From Bifidobacterium callitrichos DSM 23973 (GTDB lineage Bacteria > Actinomycetota > Actinomycetes > Actinomycetales > Bifidobacteriaceae), in assembly GCF_000741175.1 (NCBI RefSeq), contig NZ_JGYS01000003.1:124001-188000 (forward strand): a DNA stretch of 64,000 nt, in the 5' to 3' direction. Positions 50,764 to 60,235 of the stretch are shown here, piece by piece. The position numbers and the translations under genes are program-made. Numbering within the stretch: position 1 is the stretch's first letter; every line of letters starts with the position of its first letter. The notes below the pieces were generated by a model, which was not told where the DNA came from, did not search any database, and saw nothing but the letters and a program-made list of their open reading frames with translations.

Positions 50764-51987
50764 TCACCCCTTATGTTGGATCGGCTTCCACTGGGCTTTG
50801 GAGAAGATGGCCTGGAAGGAGATCGGCACGTAGGAGAGCATGTAGATCGGGAAGCTCAGCACGTAGGCGAACAGCTCCTTGTTGGTGGCGCCGATCTGAT
50901 CGCACTCGGCCACGATCGTAAGCCCCGCAAGTCCCATCATGCCGAGCACGGCGAACACGATGCCGTTCGCCCAGCCGGATATCGCGCCGATCTGGCTCTG
51001 CCAGGTGACGAAGCCGAAGGCGGCGAACAGCATTCCCAACGCGATTCGGAACACGCTCAGCACGGTGAACGGGCACAGCAGCAGCGTGAAGTCGACCGCC
51101 GAGAAGTCCCGTTCGCGCACGGCGCGGCGGATCAGATACGGGCCGTAGAAGCGGAACACCTGCAGGAAGCCCTTGCTCCAGCGCAGACGCTGCCGCCAGC
51201 TCTGCGCGAAGGTGACGGGCTGCTCGTCGTACAGGATCGCGGTGCCGCAGTATCCGACGCGGTCGCCGTGCAGCACGGAGTCCATCGTGAACTCCAGATC
51301 CTCGGTGAGCAGATGGAACTTCCATCCCTTGTTGCGTTTCATGACTTCCTTGGAGAACATGAAGCCGGTGCCGCCCACATGGCAGCTGGATCCGAAGAGC
51401 ATGCGCGAGTTGTTAAGGAATCGCGATTCGCGGATGAACCACAGTGCGGAGCCGGAGGACACCCAGTTGTCGTTGAGGTTCACCGAGTTGCGGTAGCTGG
51501 TGAGGATCCTGAACCCGGCGTGGAAGGCCTTGTTCATCTCCTCGAAGTAGTGCTTGTCGAGACGGTTGTCGGCGTCGAACACGAAGTAGGCGTCGTACGT
51601 GTCGGACAGGCCCTCGTCGATCATATGGTCGAGCAGGTAGGTCAGCGCGTATCCCTTGCCGATGAGCTGGTCGTTGTGACGTTCGACGACGTTGCAGCCG
51701 AGCGATCGCACGAGGTCGGCGGTGTGGTCGGTGCAGTTGTCGGCCACGAGCCAGATGTCGATGAGTTCGGCCGGATAGGTCTGTTCGCGGATGCATCCGA
51801 TGAGGTTGCCGATGACCTGTTCCTCGTTGCGCGCGGAGATGAGGACCGCATAGCGCTTGTCCATCGGGGCGTCGGGGAATCGCACCGGTTTGGAGACCAG
51901 CGATTTGAGGACGCACGCCACCTGGTAGATCATGCCGACGGCGCCGACGACGAGCATGAGGACGTCGAGTACGGTGAGCAGGACCAT
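50764..51987 (-). CDS. Membrane-bound GT2 glycosyltransferase
   Basis: 407 residues. One N-terminal helix (VLLTVLDVLMLVVGAVGMIYQV), then a GT2 catalytic domain (YAVLISARNEEQVIGNLIGCIREQTYP; DNCTDHTADL; FDADNRLDKHYFEEM; SCHVGGTGFMFSKEV; TEDLEFT; QRLRWSKGFLQ, the QxxRW motif of processive transferases), then four C-terminal helices. Likely polymerises or adds sugars to a surface polysaccharide. The start at 51987 lies just after the upstream stop; the open frame further up is low-complexity Pro/Arg sequence antiparallel to nothing and lacks a site. Confidence 0.88.
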   Translation of the reverse strand: MVLLTVLDVLMLVVGAVGMIYQVACVLKSLVSKPVRFPDAPMDKRYAVLISARNEEQVIGNLIGCIREQTYPAELIDIWLVADNCTDHTADLVRSLGCNVVERHNDQLIGKGYALTYLLDHMIDEGLSDTYDAYFVFDADNRLDKHYFEEMNKAFHAGFRILTSYRNSVNLNDNWVSSGSALWFIRESRFLNNSRMLFGSSCHVGGTGFMFSKEVMKRNKGWKFHLLTEDLEFTMDSVLHGDRVGYCGTAILYDEQPVTFAQSWRQRLRWSKGFLQVFRFYGPYLIRRAVRERDFSAVDFTLLLCPFTVLSVFRIALGMLFAAFGFVTWQSQIGAISGWANGIVFAVLGMMGLAGLTIVAECDQIGATNKELFAYVLSFPIYMLSYVPISFQAIFSKAQWKPIQHKG

Positions 51988-51988
51988 G

Positions 51989-53617
51989 TCAGCGCCACCC
52001 CGCACGCGGGTTGTCGGACGGGTCGGACGAATCGGATGAATCAGGCGAATCGGACACGTCGGACGAGTCAACGGATTCGGACGAGTCAACGGATTCGGCG
52101 GACGGGTCGGTTCGGTCGGCTCGTGACGAGTCGTCGGCTTCCGTGCCCGCCAGTGCGCTCACCGATCGCTTCCCGACCTGCCGATCGAGCACGCCCTTCG
52201 GGATCGCCACCGTGGCGGATTCGTCCGGATCGCCCGAACCGGAACGGCCACGGCCGTCGCTACGTCCGGAGCCATGCTCCGCACCGATCCCCTCGTCCGG
52301 GATCGCGTAGATCTCCTCCTGCAGACGACGGATCTCGTCGTTCATCGGCACGCGATTCGTCGATCCCCTGGCCGCACGCGGCATGTGGTCGCCGAGCGGG
52401 TGAAGCACATGCTCGCTGAACGCCTCGGACGCCTCGACGACCTTCGACTTCCTGCCGATCTCCGGATCGTACATAAGCGGCGAGTCGACCAGTTCGTAGC
52501 GACGGGTGTACACGCGGAAGATCGTCTGCAGGGATGCGGTGACCGGCAGTGCGAGGAACGCGCCCAGAGCGCCGAACACCGAACCGAACGCGAGCACGGC
52601 GAGGAACGCGATGGCGGCGTTGATGTCCATCGTGCTCTGGGAGATCTTCGGCGAAAGGATCAGGTTCTCGATCTGCTGGTAGACGATGATGAACACGAGC
52701 ACGGCCACCGCGTATACCCAGCCGCGGCTGCCCAGTGCGAACAGGACCGGCAGTGCGCCGCCGATGTACGTGCCGACGGTCGGGATGAACTGGGAGACGA
52801 CGCCGCAGAACAGCGCCAGCGGCAGCCAGTACGGAACCTTGAGCACCTCGAGGAAGATCGCGGTGCAGGCGGCGTTGATCATCGCGAGGATCGATCGGGA
52901 GAACAGGAACGAGGAGATCTGATCCTGCGCGACCGTCCACACCAGAAGGAACCGGCGCTGCATGGCGGGCGCCATCCACTGGCAGAAGGAGCGGCGCAGC
53001 TTCGGCCCCGCGGCGGAGATGTAGTACGTGGTCATCACCACGGTCATCAGGTTGAGCAGGAACGAGAACAGACCGCCGACCGTGCTCATCGCGGTGCCGG
53101 CGAAGTCGGTCACCCACGAGGTCTGGATGTTCTTGAGGATCTCGGTGCCGAGGTTGTTGATTTCGGGCATTTCGAAGTTGCTGTACTGACTGACGAGACC
53201 CTTGATCTGCTCGTACATCGACGGCAGACCGTACAGCATGGCGATCACCTGCTGGACGAACATGCTGCCGAACAGGGACAGCAGCACGCAGATGACGACC
53301 GCGACGATGACCAGCGCGAACGCGGAGGCGGCGCCTCGCTTCCAGCCGTGCTTGACCAGAGAGATCACCATCGGCTCGACCGCGAGCGCCAGGAACAGGG
53401 AGATGATGATGTCGAGCACCAGATAGGAGATCTGGCCCCACGATCGCCAGCAGAAGGCGAAGACGATGACGGCGATGGCGATGTACAGCAGGCCGCGCCC
53501 GAACCATTCGGGTGGTCTGCGCGGATCCCCCTTGGCCGGAAACAGCGTGCCGAAATCCCATCGCTGCTCATTGCCATCAGTAGTATCACTGCCGTATTCG
53601 CGCGCGCTTTGACTCAT
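51989..53617 (-). CDS. AI-2E family (UPF0118) permease
   Basis: 542 residues from ATG 53617 (next to a TACAAT -10-like box 12 nt upstream). Seven to eight transmembrane helices in the first ~380 residues with the family's long loops (PTVGTYIGGALPVLFAL). The C-terminal ~200 residues are charged and end in a Ser/Asp repeat (ESVDSSESVDSSDVSDSPDSSDSSD). Family members export autoinducer-2-like or other small molecules or act as Na+/H+ exchangers; the role here is not known. The stop touches the GT2 gene, so the two are one unit. Confidence 0.82.
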   Translation of the reverse strand: MSQSAREYGSDTTDGNEQRWDFGTLFPAKGDPRRPPEWFGRGLLYIAIAVIVFAFCWRSWGQISYLVLDIIISLFLALAVEPMVISLVKHGWKRGAASAFALVIVAVVICVLLSLFGSMFVQQVIAMLYGLPSMYEQIKGLVSQYSNFEMPEINNLGTEILKNIQTSWVTDFAGTAMSTVGGLFSFLLNLMTVVMTTYYISAAGPKLRRSFCQWMAPAMQRRFLLVWTVAQDQISSFLFSRSILAMINAACTAIFLEVLKVPYWLPLALFCGVVSQFIPTVGTYIGGALPVLFALGSRGWVYAVAVLVFIIVYQQIENLILSPKISQSTMDINAAIAFLAVLAFGSVFGALGAFLALPVTASLQTIFRVYTRRYELVDSPLMYDPEIGRKSKVVEASEAFSEHVLHPLGDHMPRAARGSTNRVPMNDEIRRLQEEIYAIPDEGIGAEHGSGRSDGRGRSGSGDPDESATVAIPKGVLDRQVGKRSVSALAGTEADDSSRADRTDPSAESVDSSESVDSSDVSDSPDSSDSSDPSDNPRAGWR

Positions 53618-53729
53618 GGTTCCCCATTGTAGCGGCGACAGTTCCGTATGGGAGCGGGAGCTCGTGGGCTCCTCGGGCCCGTGGAGGCCCGTGTACGCCC
53701 GTGTACGCCCGCCCATTTATTCTGAAGGC

Positions 53730-54662
53730 ATGCTGAATGTCTCGATCGTCATCCCGGCCTGGAACGAGTCCGAACGCATCGCCGACTGTCTGCTCAACAC
53801 GATTCGGCAGACCGTGATGCCCCACGAGATCATCGTGGTCGACAACCGTTCCACCGACGACACCTGCAAGGTGGTCGAACAATTCATGCTCGATCATCCC
53901 GAGGCCCCGATCAAGCTGCTGCATCAGGATGCGGAGCAGGGGCTTATTCCCACGCGCAACTACGGTCTCGACCACGCCACCGGCGATGTGCTGGGCCGCT
54001 TCGACGCCGACTGCATGATCAAACCCGACTGGGTGGAGGTCGTCTCCGGCATCTTCACCGAGGATCCGACCGCGATGGGCGCCACCGGTCCGGTCATGTA
54101 CTACGACATGCCGTCGCGCCATTTCGGCCTCAAGAGCGACAATTCGATCCGCAAGCGCATCTACCGCGCCGACGGCGGCCAGCCGCTGCTGTTCGGCTCG
54201 AACATGGCGCTGCGTGCCTCCGCATGGCGCGAGATCTCCGGTGAGGTGTGCCGGGACAAGGCCGATGTGATGCACGAGGACATCGACATCTCCCTGCACC
54301 TGATCGGCAAGGGCCTCAAGACGGTCTACTCGCCGCGGATGATCGCCGGCATGAGCGCCCGTCGCATGGATACGTCGTTCTCGTCGTTCCTCAACTACAT
54401 GCGCCGGTTCAGGAACACGTTCGACGCGCATCCGCAGCATTGGCGCAAGCACAAGCCGGAAATCCTGTTCACGGCCATGTACCCGGCGATGCACCTGTTC
54501 TACCCGGTGTGGCAGAAGGTGCTCAACACCGCCGACATCAACCCGGCCGAGGCCGCGTGGATCAACGAGCAGATGGAGCTCGCCGAGAAGGAGGGTCGAG
54601 AGCTGTACGACGAGACCCCCACCGACGAGACCTACGACGAGAAGCACGAGGAGCGGAACTGA
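53730..54662 (+). CDS. GT2 family glycosyltransferase (soluble)
   Basis: 310 residues with no membrane helix. GT-A motifs: VSIVIPAWNESERIADCL, DNRSTDDTCKVV, GRFDADCMI (DxD-type) and HEDIDISLHL. It probably works with the membrane-bound GT2 upstream on the opposite strand in the same surface-glycan pathway; acceptor unknown. ATG at 53730 has GAAGG upstream. Confidence 0.85.
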   Translation: MLNVSIVIPAWNESERIADCLLNTIRQTVMPHEIIVVDNRSTDDTCKVVEQFMLDHPEAPIKLLHQDAEQGLIPTRNYGLDHATGDVLGRFDADCMIKPDWVEVVSGIFTEDPTAMGATGPVMYYDMPSRHFGLKSDNSIRKRIYRADGGQPLLFGSNMALRASAWREISGEVCRDKADVMHEDIDISLHLIGKGLKTVYSPRMIAGMSARRMDTSFSSFLNYMRRFRNTFDAHPQHWRKHKPEILFTAMYPAMHLFYPVWQKVLNTADINPAEAAWINEQMELAEKEGRELYDETPTDETYDEKHEERN

Positions 54663-54678
54663 CGGTCGGTCGGGCCAG

Positions 54679-54850
54679 CGTCACATATTCCCGAAATCAT
54701 CCCATATCTCGGGAATTTGTGACGATTGACCATTGTCAGCGTCACATATTCCCGAGATCACCCTACATCTCGGTAAAAGGTGACGCTGACGATTGGGGAG
54801 CGTCACCTTTTACCGCGCACAGGGGAAATTCCGGGAATTTGTGACGCTGA
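54679..54850. repeat. Palindromic repeat cluster 3 (three units)
   Basis: Units 54679-54724, 54738-54787 and 54799-54850, each bounded by AGCGTCAC...GTGACGCT. The right half of unit 2 and the left half of unit 3 are perfect complements over 17 bp (CGGTAAAAGGTGACGCT), so a larger hairpin can also form. The sequence family differs from clusters 1 and 2 but the plan is the same. Confidence 0.85.
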
Positions 54851-54883
54851 GGGCTACGGGATCTTTCGGCCTCATGAATAGAC

Positions 54884-54919
54884 AGCGGCCCGGTGGATCG
54901 GGGGATCCGCCGGGCCGCT
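54884..54919 (-). terminator. Hairpin downstream of the fucO-like gene
   Basis: 16-bp stem (AGCGGCCCGGTGGATC and its complement with one mismatch) 50 bp after the fucO-like stop on the minus strand; no T-tract. Confidence 0.6.
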
Positions 54920-54968
54920 CAGTCCATATGCCATATAGATATGGATCACATGGATCACATCAGAGAGA

Positions 54969-56120
54969 TCACATCAGCGAGGTGTAGATCTTGAGGATGT
55001 CCTCCTCGGTGGCCTTGCGCGGGTTGCCCGGGGTGCACACGTCGTTGAACGCGTCGTGGGCAAGCGGGGCGAGATCGGCCTCGGTGGCGCCGACCTCGGA
55101 GATCGTGGTCGGGTTCTTCAGGTCGACGGTCAGCTTGTGGACGGCCTGCACGGCCTCCTCGCGGACCTTCTCCAGATCGCCGGTGTAGGCGTCCTCGACG
55201 CCGAACGCGTCGGCGATGTCACGGTACTTCTCACCCGTGTAGTCCTTGTTGTACTCCATGACCGGAGCCAGCAGGATGCCGTTGGCGACGCCGTGCGCCA
55301 CGCCGAGACGGCCGCCCAGCGGGTGGGCCATGCCGTGGACCAGACCGAGGCCGACGTTGGAGTAGGCCATGCCGGTGATGTAGGAGGCGTACGCCATCTG
55401 CTCGCCGGCCGGGATGTCACCGTCGGCGGACTTGGCGAGGTTCTTGGCGATCATGCGGATGGTCTGCATCGACAGGCAGTCGGAGAGCGACCAGGCGCCC
55501 GGGGTGATGTAGCCCTCGATGGCGTGGGTCAGCGCGTCGAGACCGGTGGCGACCTTGAGGCCACGCGGCATCGAGTCGGTCAGGTCAGGGTCGACGAACG
55601 CGACGATCGGGATATCGTGCGGGTCGACGGCCACGAACTTGCGCTTGTTCGCGGTATCGGTGATCACGTAGTTGATGGTCGTCTCGGAGGCGGTACCGGC
55701 CGTGGTCGGCACGCCGAAGATCGGGACGGACGGGTTCTTCGTGTCAGCCACGCCCTCGAGGGAAAGCACATCGGAGAACTCGGGGTTGGCCGTGATGATG
55801 CCGATGCCCTTGCAGGTGTCCTGCGGCGAGCCGCCGCCCAGACCGATCAGGAAGTCGGCGCCGGAGGCGGCGAACTTCTCGACGCCGTCCTTGATGCACT
55901 CGACCGGCGGGTTCGGCTTGACGTTGCTGAACACCTCGTACGGCAGTCCGGCCTCATCGAGAACCTTGGTGACCTTCTCGGCGGTGCCGGTCTCCAGCAG
56001 GACCGGATCGGTGACGATGAACGCCTTGGTGAAGCCATGCTGCTTGGCGACGGCAGGAATCTCCTTGATGGCACCGCGGCCGAAGTAGGCGGTCTGGTTG
56101 AAAATCATGCGATAGACCAT
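54969..56120 (-). CDS. fucO: Lactaldehyde reductase / 1,2-propanediol oxidoreductase (iron-containing alcohol dehydrogenase)
   Basis: 383 residues, the FucO length. Reduces L-lactaldehyde to 1,2-propanediol (or works as a general iron-dependent aldehyde reductase). Motifs: GLGGGSPQDTCKGI, TTAGTASETTINYVI, HAIEGYITPGAWSLSD and GLVHGMAHPLGGRLGVAHG (iron-binding His). The start at 56120 has AAAGGAG 8 nt upstream. Fits fucose or rhamnose catabolism, but no such genes are nearby. Confidence 0.85.
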   Translation of the reverse strand: MVYRMIFNQTAYFGRGAIKEIPAVAKQHGFTKAFIVTDPVLLETGTAEKVTKVLDEAGLPYEVFSNVKPNPPVECIKDGVEKFAASGADFLIGLGGGSPQDTCKGIGIITANPEFSDVLSLEGVADTKNPSVPIFGVPTTAGTASETTINYVITDTANKRKFVAVDPHDIPIVAFVDPDLTDSMPRGLKVATGLDALTHAIEGYITPGAWSLSDCLSMQTIRMIAKNLAKSADGDIPAGEQMAYASYITGMAYSNVGLGLVHGMAHPLGGRLGVAHGVANGILLAPVMEYNKDYTGEKYRDIADAFGVEDAYTGDLEKVREEAVQAVHKLTVDLKNPTTISEVGATEADLAPLAHDAFNDVCTPGNPRKATEEDILKIYTSLM

Positions 56121-56565
56121 AGTGAGCTCTCCTTTGAAGCTAGTGTTCTGTCTGTGCACGTGGGCGGATGCGCTCATCGCATCTCCCGACGATGTCCAGT
56201 GTACTCGTTTGCGTGAGCGTTCACCAACACGACTCTGGAAATTTTCTAAATTGTTCAAGAAAAATGGAGATCCCCAATCACTTCGTAGCTCGTTTCCCCA
56301 CCCGCGTCCTCATCAGCGTCGGCAACCCGTCCCGTCACCGATAATTCGACGACGATCGGCGTTTTCACGCGTTTCCCATCCCACAACGAGGACTAATATG
56401 ATGCTCGAATTTGGGGTTTCACACCGTCTGCGTAGCGGTCTCACACGCGGCGACTGCGAACGACACTACTGTCCGGCGCGATGCGCGGCAACGCGGAAAT
56501 CACGTGGCGCGCAACGCGATAGACACGAAAAGAACAGACAGTACAGATAGTTAGGAGGCAGCCTT
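56121..56565. other. Divergent intergenic region between fucO-like gene and cfa
   Basis: No gene was found. It should hold both promoters. An imperfect repeat TTTTC...GAAAAA around 56238-56264 is the only local symmetry seen. Confidence 0.4.
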
Positions 56566-57870
56566 ATGGCAAATGGCAAGTCCATGACCGTCGGCGAAAT
56601 GGTTGGATTGTTTCTGGAAGACGATGCGCCCGTGCGTGTGGACGCGTTTGACGGATCCCACTTCGGAGCGGCGGACGCCGATCTGAAGGTCCGCATCACC
56701 AGTCCTCGCTGCATGTACCAGCTACTTATGCATCCCAATGAGATCGGCGTCGTGCGCGCCTACGTGCTGGGCGACTTCGACGTGGAGGGCATCGACTACG
56801 CCGACCCGTATCCGGCATTGCATGCCCTGTTCTCCATGGCCAAGTACGTCAAGCCGCTGACGCCGTTGACCGTGGCGCGTGTCTCCGCCGGCATCCTCAG
56901 CCACGGCTTCAAAAAGCCGCCGGTTCCGGCCACCGAGGGCCCGAGCAAGTTCGATCGCATCAAGGAGGGCCTGCTCCCCCACACCGAGAAGGCCGACTCC
57001 GAGACCGTCAGCTTCCACTACGACATGTCCAACGAGTTCTATGCCGACTTCCTTGGGCCCTCGATGACGTACACCTGTGCGGTGTTCGACAACGAGGACA
57101 TGAGCCTCGAGGACGCGCAGGCCAACAAGCTGCGCCTCATCCTCGACAAGCTGGGGCTCGAGCCCGGCCAGCGGCTGCTCGACATCGGCTGCGGCTGGGG
57201 CTCGATGGTCATTACCGCCGCCCGCCGTGGCATCAAGGCCCTCGGCGTCACCCTGTCCAAGGAGCAGGCCGAATACGCGAACGAATGGATCGCACGCGAG
57301 GGCCTGACGGATCTGGCCGAGGTGCGCGTGCAGGATTACCGCGAGGTGCCTGAGCGCGACTTCGACGGCATCTGCTCGATCGGCATGATGGAGCATGTGG
57401 GCGTCAGGAACTACGAGAGCTACTTCAAGGAGATGTACAAGCTCCTCAAGCCGATGGGACGCCTGCTCAACCACCAGATCACCATCAGCCACGACAAGCC
57501 CGACGGCAAGCCCGGCACCGACGAGTTCCTCGACCGCTACATCTTCCCTGACGGCGATCTCGGCGCGCCCGGCTTCATCGAGTCCTGCATCCACGATGCA
57601 GGGTTCAACGTCGTGCATCAGGAGAACCTGCGCCAGCACTACGCACTGACCCTGCATCACTGGAATCACAACCTGTCCGAGCATTGGGACGACGCGGTCA
57701 AGCAGGTCGGATTCGAACGCGCGAAGGTGTGGGGCCTCTACATGGCCGCCTGCGCGCTCAACTTCGAGCTGGATGGCATCCAGATCCACCAGTTCCTCGC
57801 CGTGCGCCCCGACCGCGTCGGCCATCCGGACGGCAAGTGGTATCCGCTGCGTCCGTGGTGGAAGGCCTGA
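56566..57870 (+). CDS. cfa: Cyclopropane-fatty-acyl-phospholipid synthase
   Basis: 434 residues. Adds a methylene group from SAM across unsaturated acyl chains of membrane lipids. SAM motif LLDIGCGWGSM at about 204-214; FHYDMSNEFYADFLGPSMTYTCAVF and the C-terminal YIFPDGDLGAPGFI ... DAGFNVVHQENLRQHYALTLHHWNHNL. GTTAGGAGG precedes the ATG. Bifidobacterial membranes contain cyclopropane fatty acids, which fits. Confidence 0.94.
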   Translation: MANGKSMTVGEMVGLFLEDDAPVRVDAFDGSHFGAADADLKVRITSPRCMYQLLMHPNEIGVVRAYVLGDFDVEGIDYADPYPALHALFSMAKYVKPLTPLTVARVSAGILSHGFKKPPVPATEGPSKFDRIKEGLLPHTEKADSETVSFHYDMSNEFYADFLGPSMTYTCAVFDNEDMSLEDAQANKLRLILDKLGLEPGQRLLDIGCGWGSMVITAARRGIKALGVTLSKEQAEYANEWIAREGLTDLAEVRVQDYREVPERDFDGICSIGMMEHVGVRNYESYFKEMYKLLKPMGRLLNHQITISHDKPDGKPGTDEFLDRYIFPDGDLGAPGFIESCIHDAGFNVVHQENLRQHYALTLHHWNHNLSEHWDDAVKQVGFERAKVWGLYMAACALNFELDGIQIHQFLAVRPDRVGHPDGKWYPLRPWWKA

Positions 57871-57885
57871 TCCGCCCCCACCCTC

Positions 57886-58311
57886 TCAGAACTGGATGTA
57901 ATCGATCTCCTCGTGTTCTCCGGTCTCGAGCCACTGGCTCAGATCATCGGGGCCGGAGAACACCATCTCGACGGCCTGCGCCACCATCAGATTGACGCGA
58001 TCCATCGGAGTCAGGCCCTCCGCATAGCCGTACACGGGCATGCCCAGCGCATGCGCATACCCGATTTCGAACATCGTGCCCGGGTCCTCGTCCATGAGAT
58101 TGGCGATGACGGCCTTCGAGGAAAGGATGCCGTTGATGTCGTCCTTGAAGCAGCCATCCGGCCCTGCCTCCTCGATCTGACTGACGAAACGCGGCTTGAA
58201 CAGCTTCCTGCCGTATCGCTCGAGCACCGTCTCCAATCGCTCCATGCTGTCCGACTGCTCTGGGTCGAAGAACGGACCTGCCACGTAGAAGTCGTACTGC
58301 TTGGTGTTCAT
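57886..58311 (-). CDS. Nucleoside 2-deoxyribosyltransferase-like protein
   Basis: 141 residues from the ATG at 58311; a frame to 58386 is open but acidic and low-complexity. Family features: YDFYVAGPFFDPEQSDSMERLETVLERYG, KDDINGILSSKAVIANLMDEDPGTMFEIGYAHALGMPVYGY (the DxxPGTMFEIGYA signature with nucleophilic Glu). Moves deoxyribose between bases in nucleoside salvage. No strong Shine-Dalgarno helps choose the start. Confidence 0.82.
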   Translation of the reverse strand: MNTKQYDFYVAGPFFDPEQSDSMERLETVLERYGRKLFKPRFVSQIEEAGPDGCFKDDINGILSSKAVIANLMDEDPGTMFEIGYAHALGMPVYGYAEGLTPMDRVNLMVAQAVEMVFSGPDDLSQWLETGEHEEIDYIQF

Positions 58312-58386
58312 TTCGCCATTCACCCTGCTGTCGACATTGTCGATAACGTCGATATCGTCATTCATCTTGTCATTCACGCGCACCAT

Positions 58387-58601
58387 TGAACATCAGGAGC
58401 AGCCACCACCATCACTCCAGCTCACTTTTCGGACGAACGCCCACGATATGGCCAGAAAACCTCTCGCCAAGCCGCCCTTCCCCAAGAGATTTCCGTCAGT
58501 CCCTTGCAGCAAACTCTCACCCGGCTTCCACTTTGCTAGTGAATGCGCGGGGTAAATGCGGGGTTGAGGGGTTTATGCTGGGTTTGTTTCTGAAACCAGA
58601 A
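58387..58601. other. Intergenic stretch with no recognised feature
   Basis: I see no gene or strong structure between the deoxyribosyltransferase-like gene and the tRNA-Phe terminator. Confidence 0.4.
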
Positions 58602-58638
58602 AACCCCGCAAGCCTTGGAATGATTGGCTTGCGGGGTT
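58602..58638 (-). terminator. tRNA-Phe terminator
   Basis: AACCCCGCAAGCC / GGCTTGCGGGGTT stem, followed on the minus strand by TTTT, directly after tRNA-Phe. Confidence 0.85.
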
Positions 58639-58643
58639 CCGCG

Positions 58644-58719
58644 TGGTGGCTCCGAACGGCGTCGATCCGTTGACCTAGCGATTTTCAGTCGCTCGCTCTA
58701 CCAACTGAGCTACAGAGCC
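58644..58719 (-). tRNA. tRNA-Phe(GAA)
   Basis: Acceptor GGCTCTG/CGGAGCC, anticodon loop CTGAAAA so the anticodon is GAA, T arm ending CCGTT, encoded CCA. It lies downstream of tRNA-Asp copy 2 on the same strand, 22 bp apart, so the two form one transcript. Confidence 0.95.
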
Positions 58720-58741
58720 AATGAATGGTTTCCCATTCAAG

Positions 58742-58815
58742 CGACCCCGGCCGGACTTGAACCGGTGACCTCCGCCGTGACAGGGCGGCGCTCTAACCAA
58801 CTGAGCTACGGGGCC
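58742..58815 (-). tRNA. tRNA-Asp(GUC), copy 2, without encoded CCA
   Basis: Same 74-nt body as the copy at 25342-25418, but the 3' CCA is not encoded (CTT follows). Promoter-like TATTATAT lies upstream on the minus strand, and the 5' flank (CGAGAGAAACAC) is also similar to that of copy 1. Confidence 0.95.
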
Positions 58816-58990
58816 GTGTTTCTCTCGCGTTTCCGTGAGGCAACAGGTAGATATAATACAGGTCTCAGCTCCGCATGCAAATCATCGGCGTGTCGCCCGG
58901 AATTCCAACGAAAAGGGGCGCAGCCGGATGAATCCGACCACGCCCCTTACGAGCCTATGAAGCCCAGATCAGTCGATCACGACCGTAAAA

Positions 58991-60004
58991 TCAGTCGGTC
59001 TGCTTCCAGTTCTCGACGTCGATGTGGTGCTCCGGGTTGGCCTGCCACGCCCTCCACGCGGACTCGACGATGTCCTCCACGTTGTACTTGGCATGCCAGC
59101 CCATCTCCTCGTTGATGCGCTTCGGGGAGCCGATGAGGTGCGGCGGATCGCCGGCACGACGGCCCTGGACGTGCTCCTGGAACGGCAGGCCGGTGACCTT
59201 CTTGAGCTCGTCGACGATCTGACGCACGGAGGTGCCCTCGCCGGTGCCGACGTTGAACGCGTCATACTTGCGCTCGTCGCGGTCGAGGTACTTCAGGGCG
59301 GCGATGTGGGCGTCGGCCAGATCGGAGACGTGGATGTAGTCGCGCACGCAGGTGCCGTCCGGAGTCGGGTAGTCGTCGCCGAAGATCAGCGGGGCCTTGC
59401 CCTTCTTCAGACGATCGAGCAGCATCGGGATGAGGTTGAGGATGGCCGGATCCTCAAGCTCGACCGGACCGCAGCCGGCGACGTTGAAGTAGCGCAGCGC
59501 GCAGAAGCGGATGCCGTAGCGGCCCTCGCAGGCGCGGGCCATCCACTCGCCGAACAGCTTGGTTTGGCCGTAGGGGTTGATCGGCAGCATCGGAACGACG
59601 TCCTCGGGCACCACGTCGACCGGCGGGACGCCGTAGGTGGCGGCGGAGGAGGAGAAGACGAGCTTCTTGGTCTTCTGGGACTTGCTCATGCCGGTCAGGA
59701 CGTTGAGCATGCCGCCGATGTTCTGCTGGTAGTACCACAGCGGCTTCTCGACGGACTCACCGACCTGCTTGCGGGCGGCGAAGTGGATGACGGCGTCGAC
59801 GTCCTCGGCATCGAGGATCTCGGCGAGGCGATCGCCGGCACCCGGAGCGGAGATGTCCATGCCGTAGAGGCGGGAGCCCTCGATGCGCGTGGGTTTGCCG
59901 TAGCTCAGATCGTCGACGACGACGACCTTCTCGCCGGCTTCGTGCAGCGCGTGGACGACGTGGGCGCCGATGTAACCGCACCCACCAGTGACGAGAACTG
60001 TCAT
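58991..60004 (-). CDS. galE: UDP-glucose 4-epimerase
   Basis: 337 residues, SDR extended type. NAD motif VTGGCGYIGAHVV, FAARKQVGESVEKP, FSSSAATYGVPP, YxxxK catalytic motif in NPYGQTKLF, and GTGEGTSVRQI. Interconverts UDP-galactose and UDP-glucose, linking the Leloir pathway and exopolysaccharide synthesis. Confidence 0.95.
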   Translation of the reverse strand: MTVLVTGGCGYIGAHVVHALHEAGEKVVVVDDLSYGKPTRIEGSRLYGMDISAPGAGDRLAEILDAEDVDAVIHFAARKQVGESVEKPLWYYQQNIGGMLNVLTGMSKSQKTKKLVFSSSAATYGVPPVDVVPEDVVPMLPINPYGQTKLFGEWMARACEGRYGIRFCALRYFNVAGCGPVELEDPAILNLIPMLLDRLKKGKAPLIFGDDYPTPDGTCVRDYIHVSDLADAHIAALKYLDRDERKYDAFNVGTGEGTSVRQIVDELKKVTGLPFQEHVQGRRAGDPPHLIGSPKRINEEMGWHAKYNVEDIVESAWRAWQANPEHHIDVENWKQTD

Positions 60005-60235
60005 GTTCTGGCCTTCCTATCCATGAGAGAGGCATGCGGTCCGACTACGCGAGCCGCTGTTCGCTTCTGCTCACATTTGTTATCTTTTCGAACAATTTGA
60101 GTATAACACGTAACAGGACCGAACACACGCGATTCATCTGCAATCGTGGTGAATAATGAGATAAGCGCGCACGGCAAGACCGTAAGAGACCGCGATAGAC
60201 CGCGGCGGCCCCGACGAATTCACAGAAAGGACCCC
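60005..60235. other. Divergent promoter region of galE and trmB
   Basis: No gene was found. AT-rich around 60060-60110 (ATTTGTTATCTTTTCGAACAATTTGAGTATAAC); presumably holds both promoters. Confidence 0.4.
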
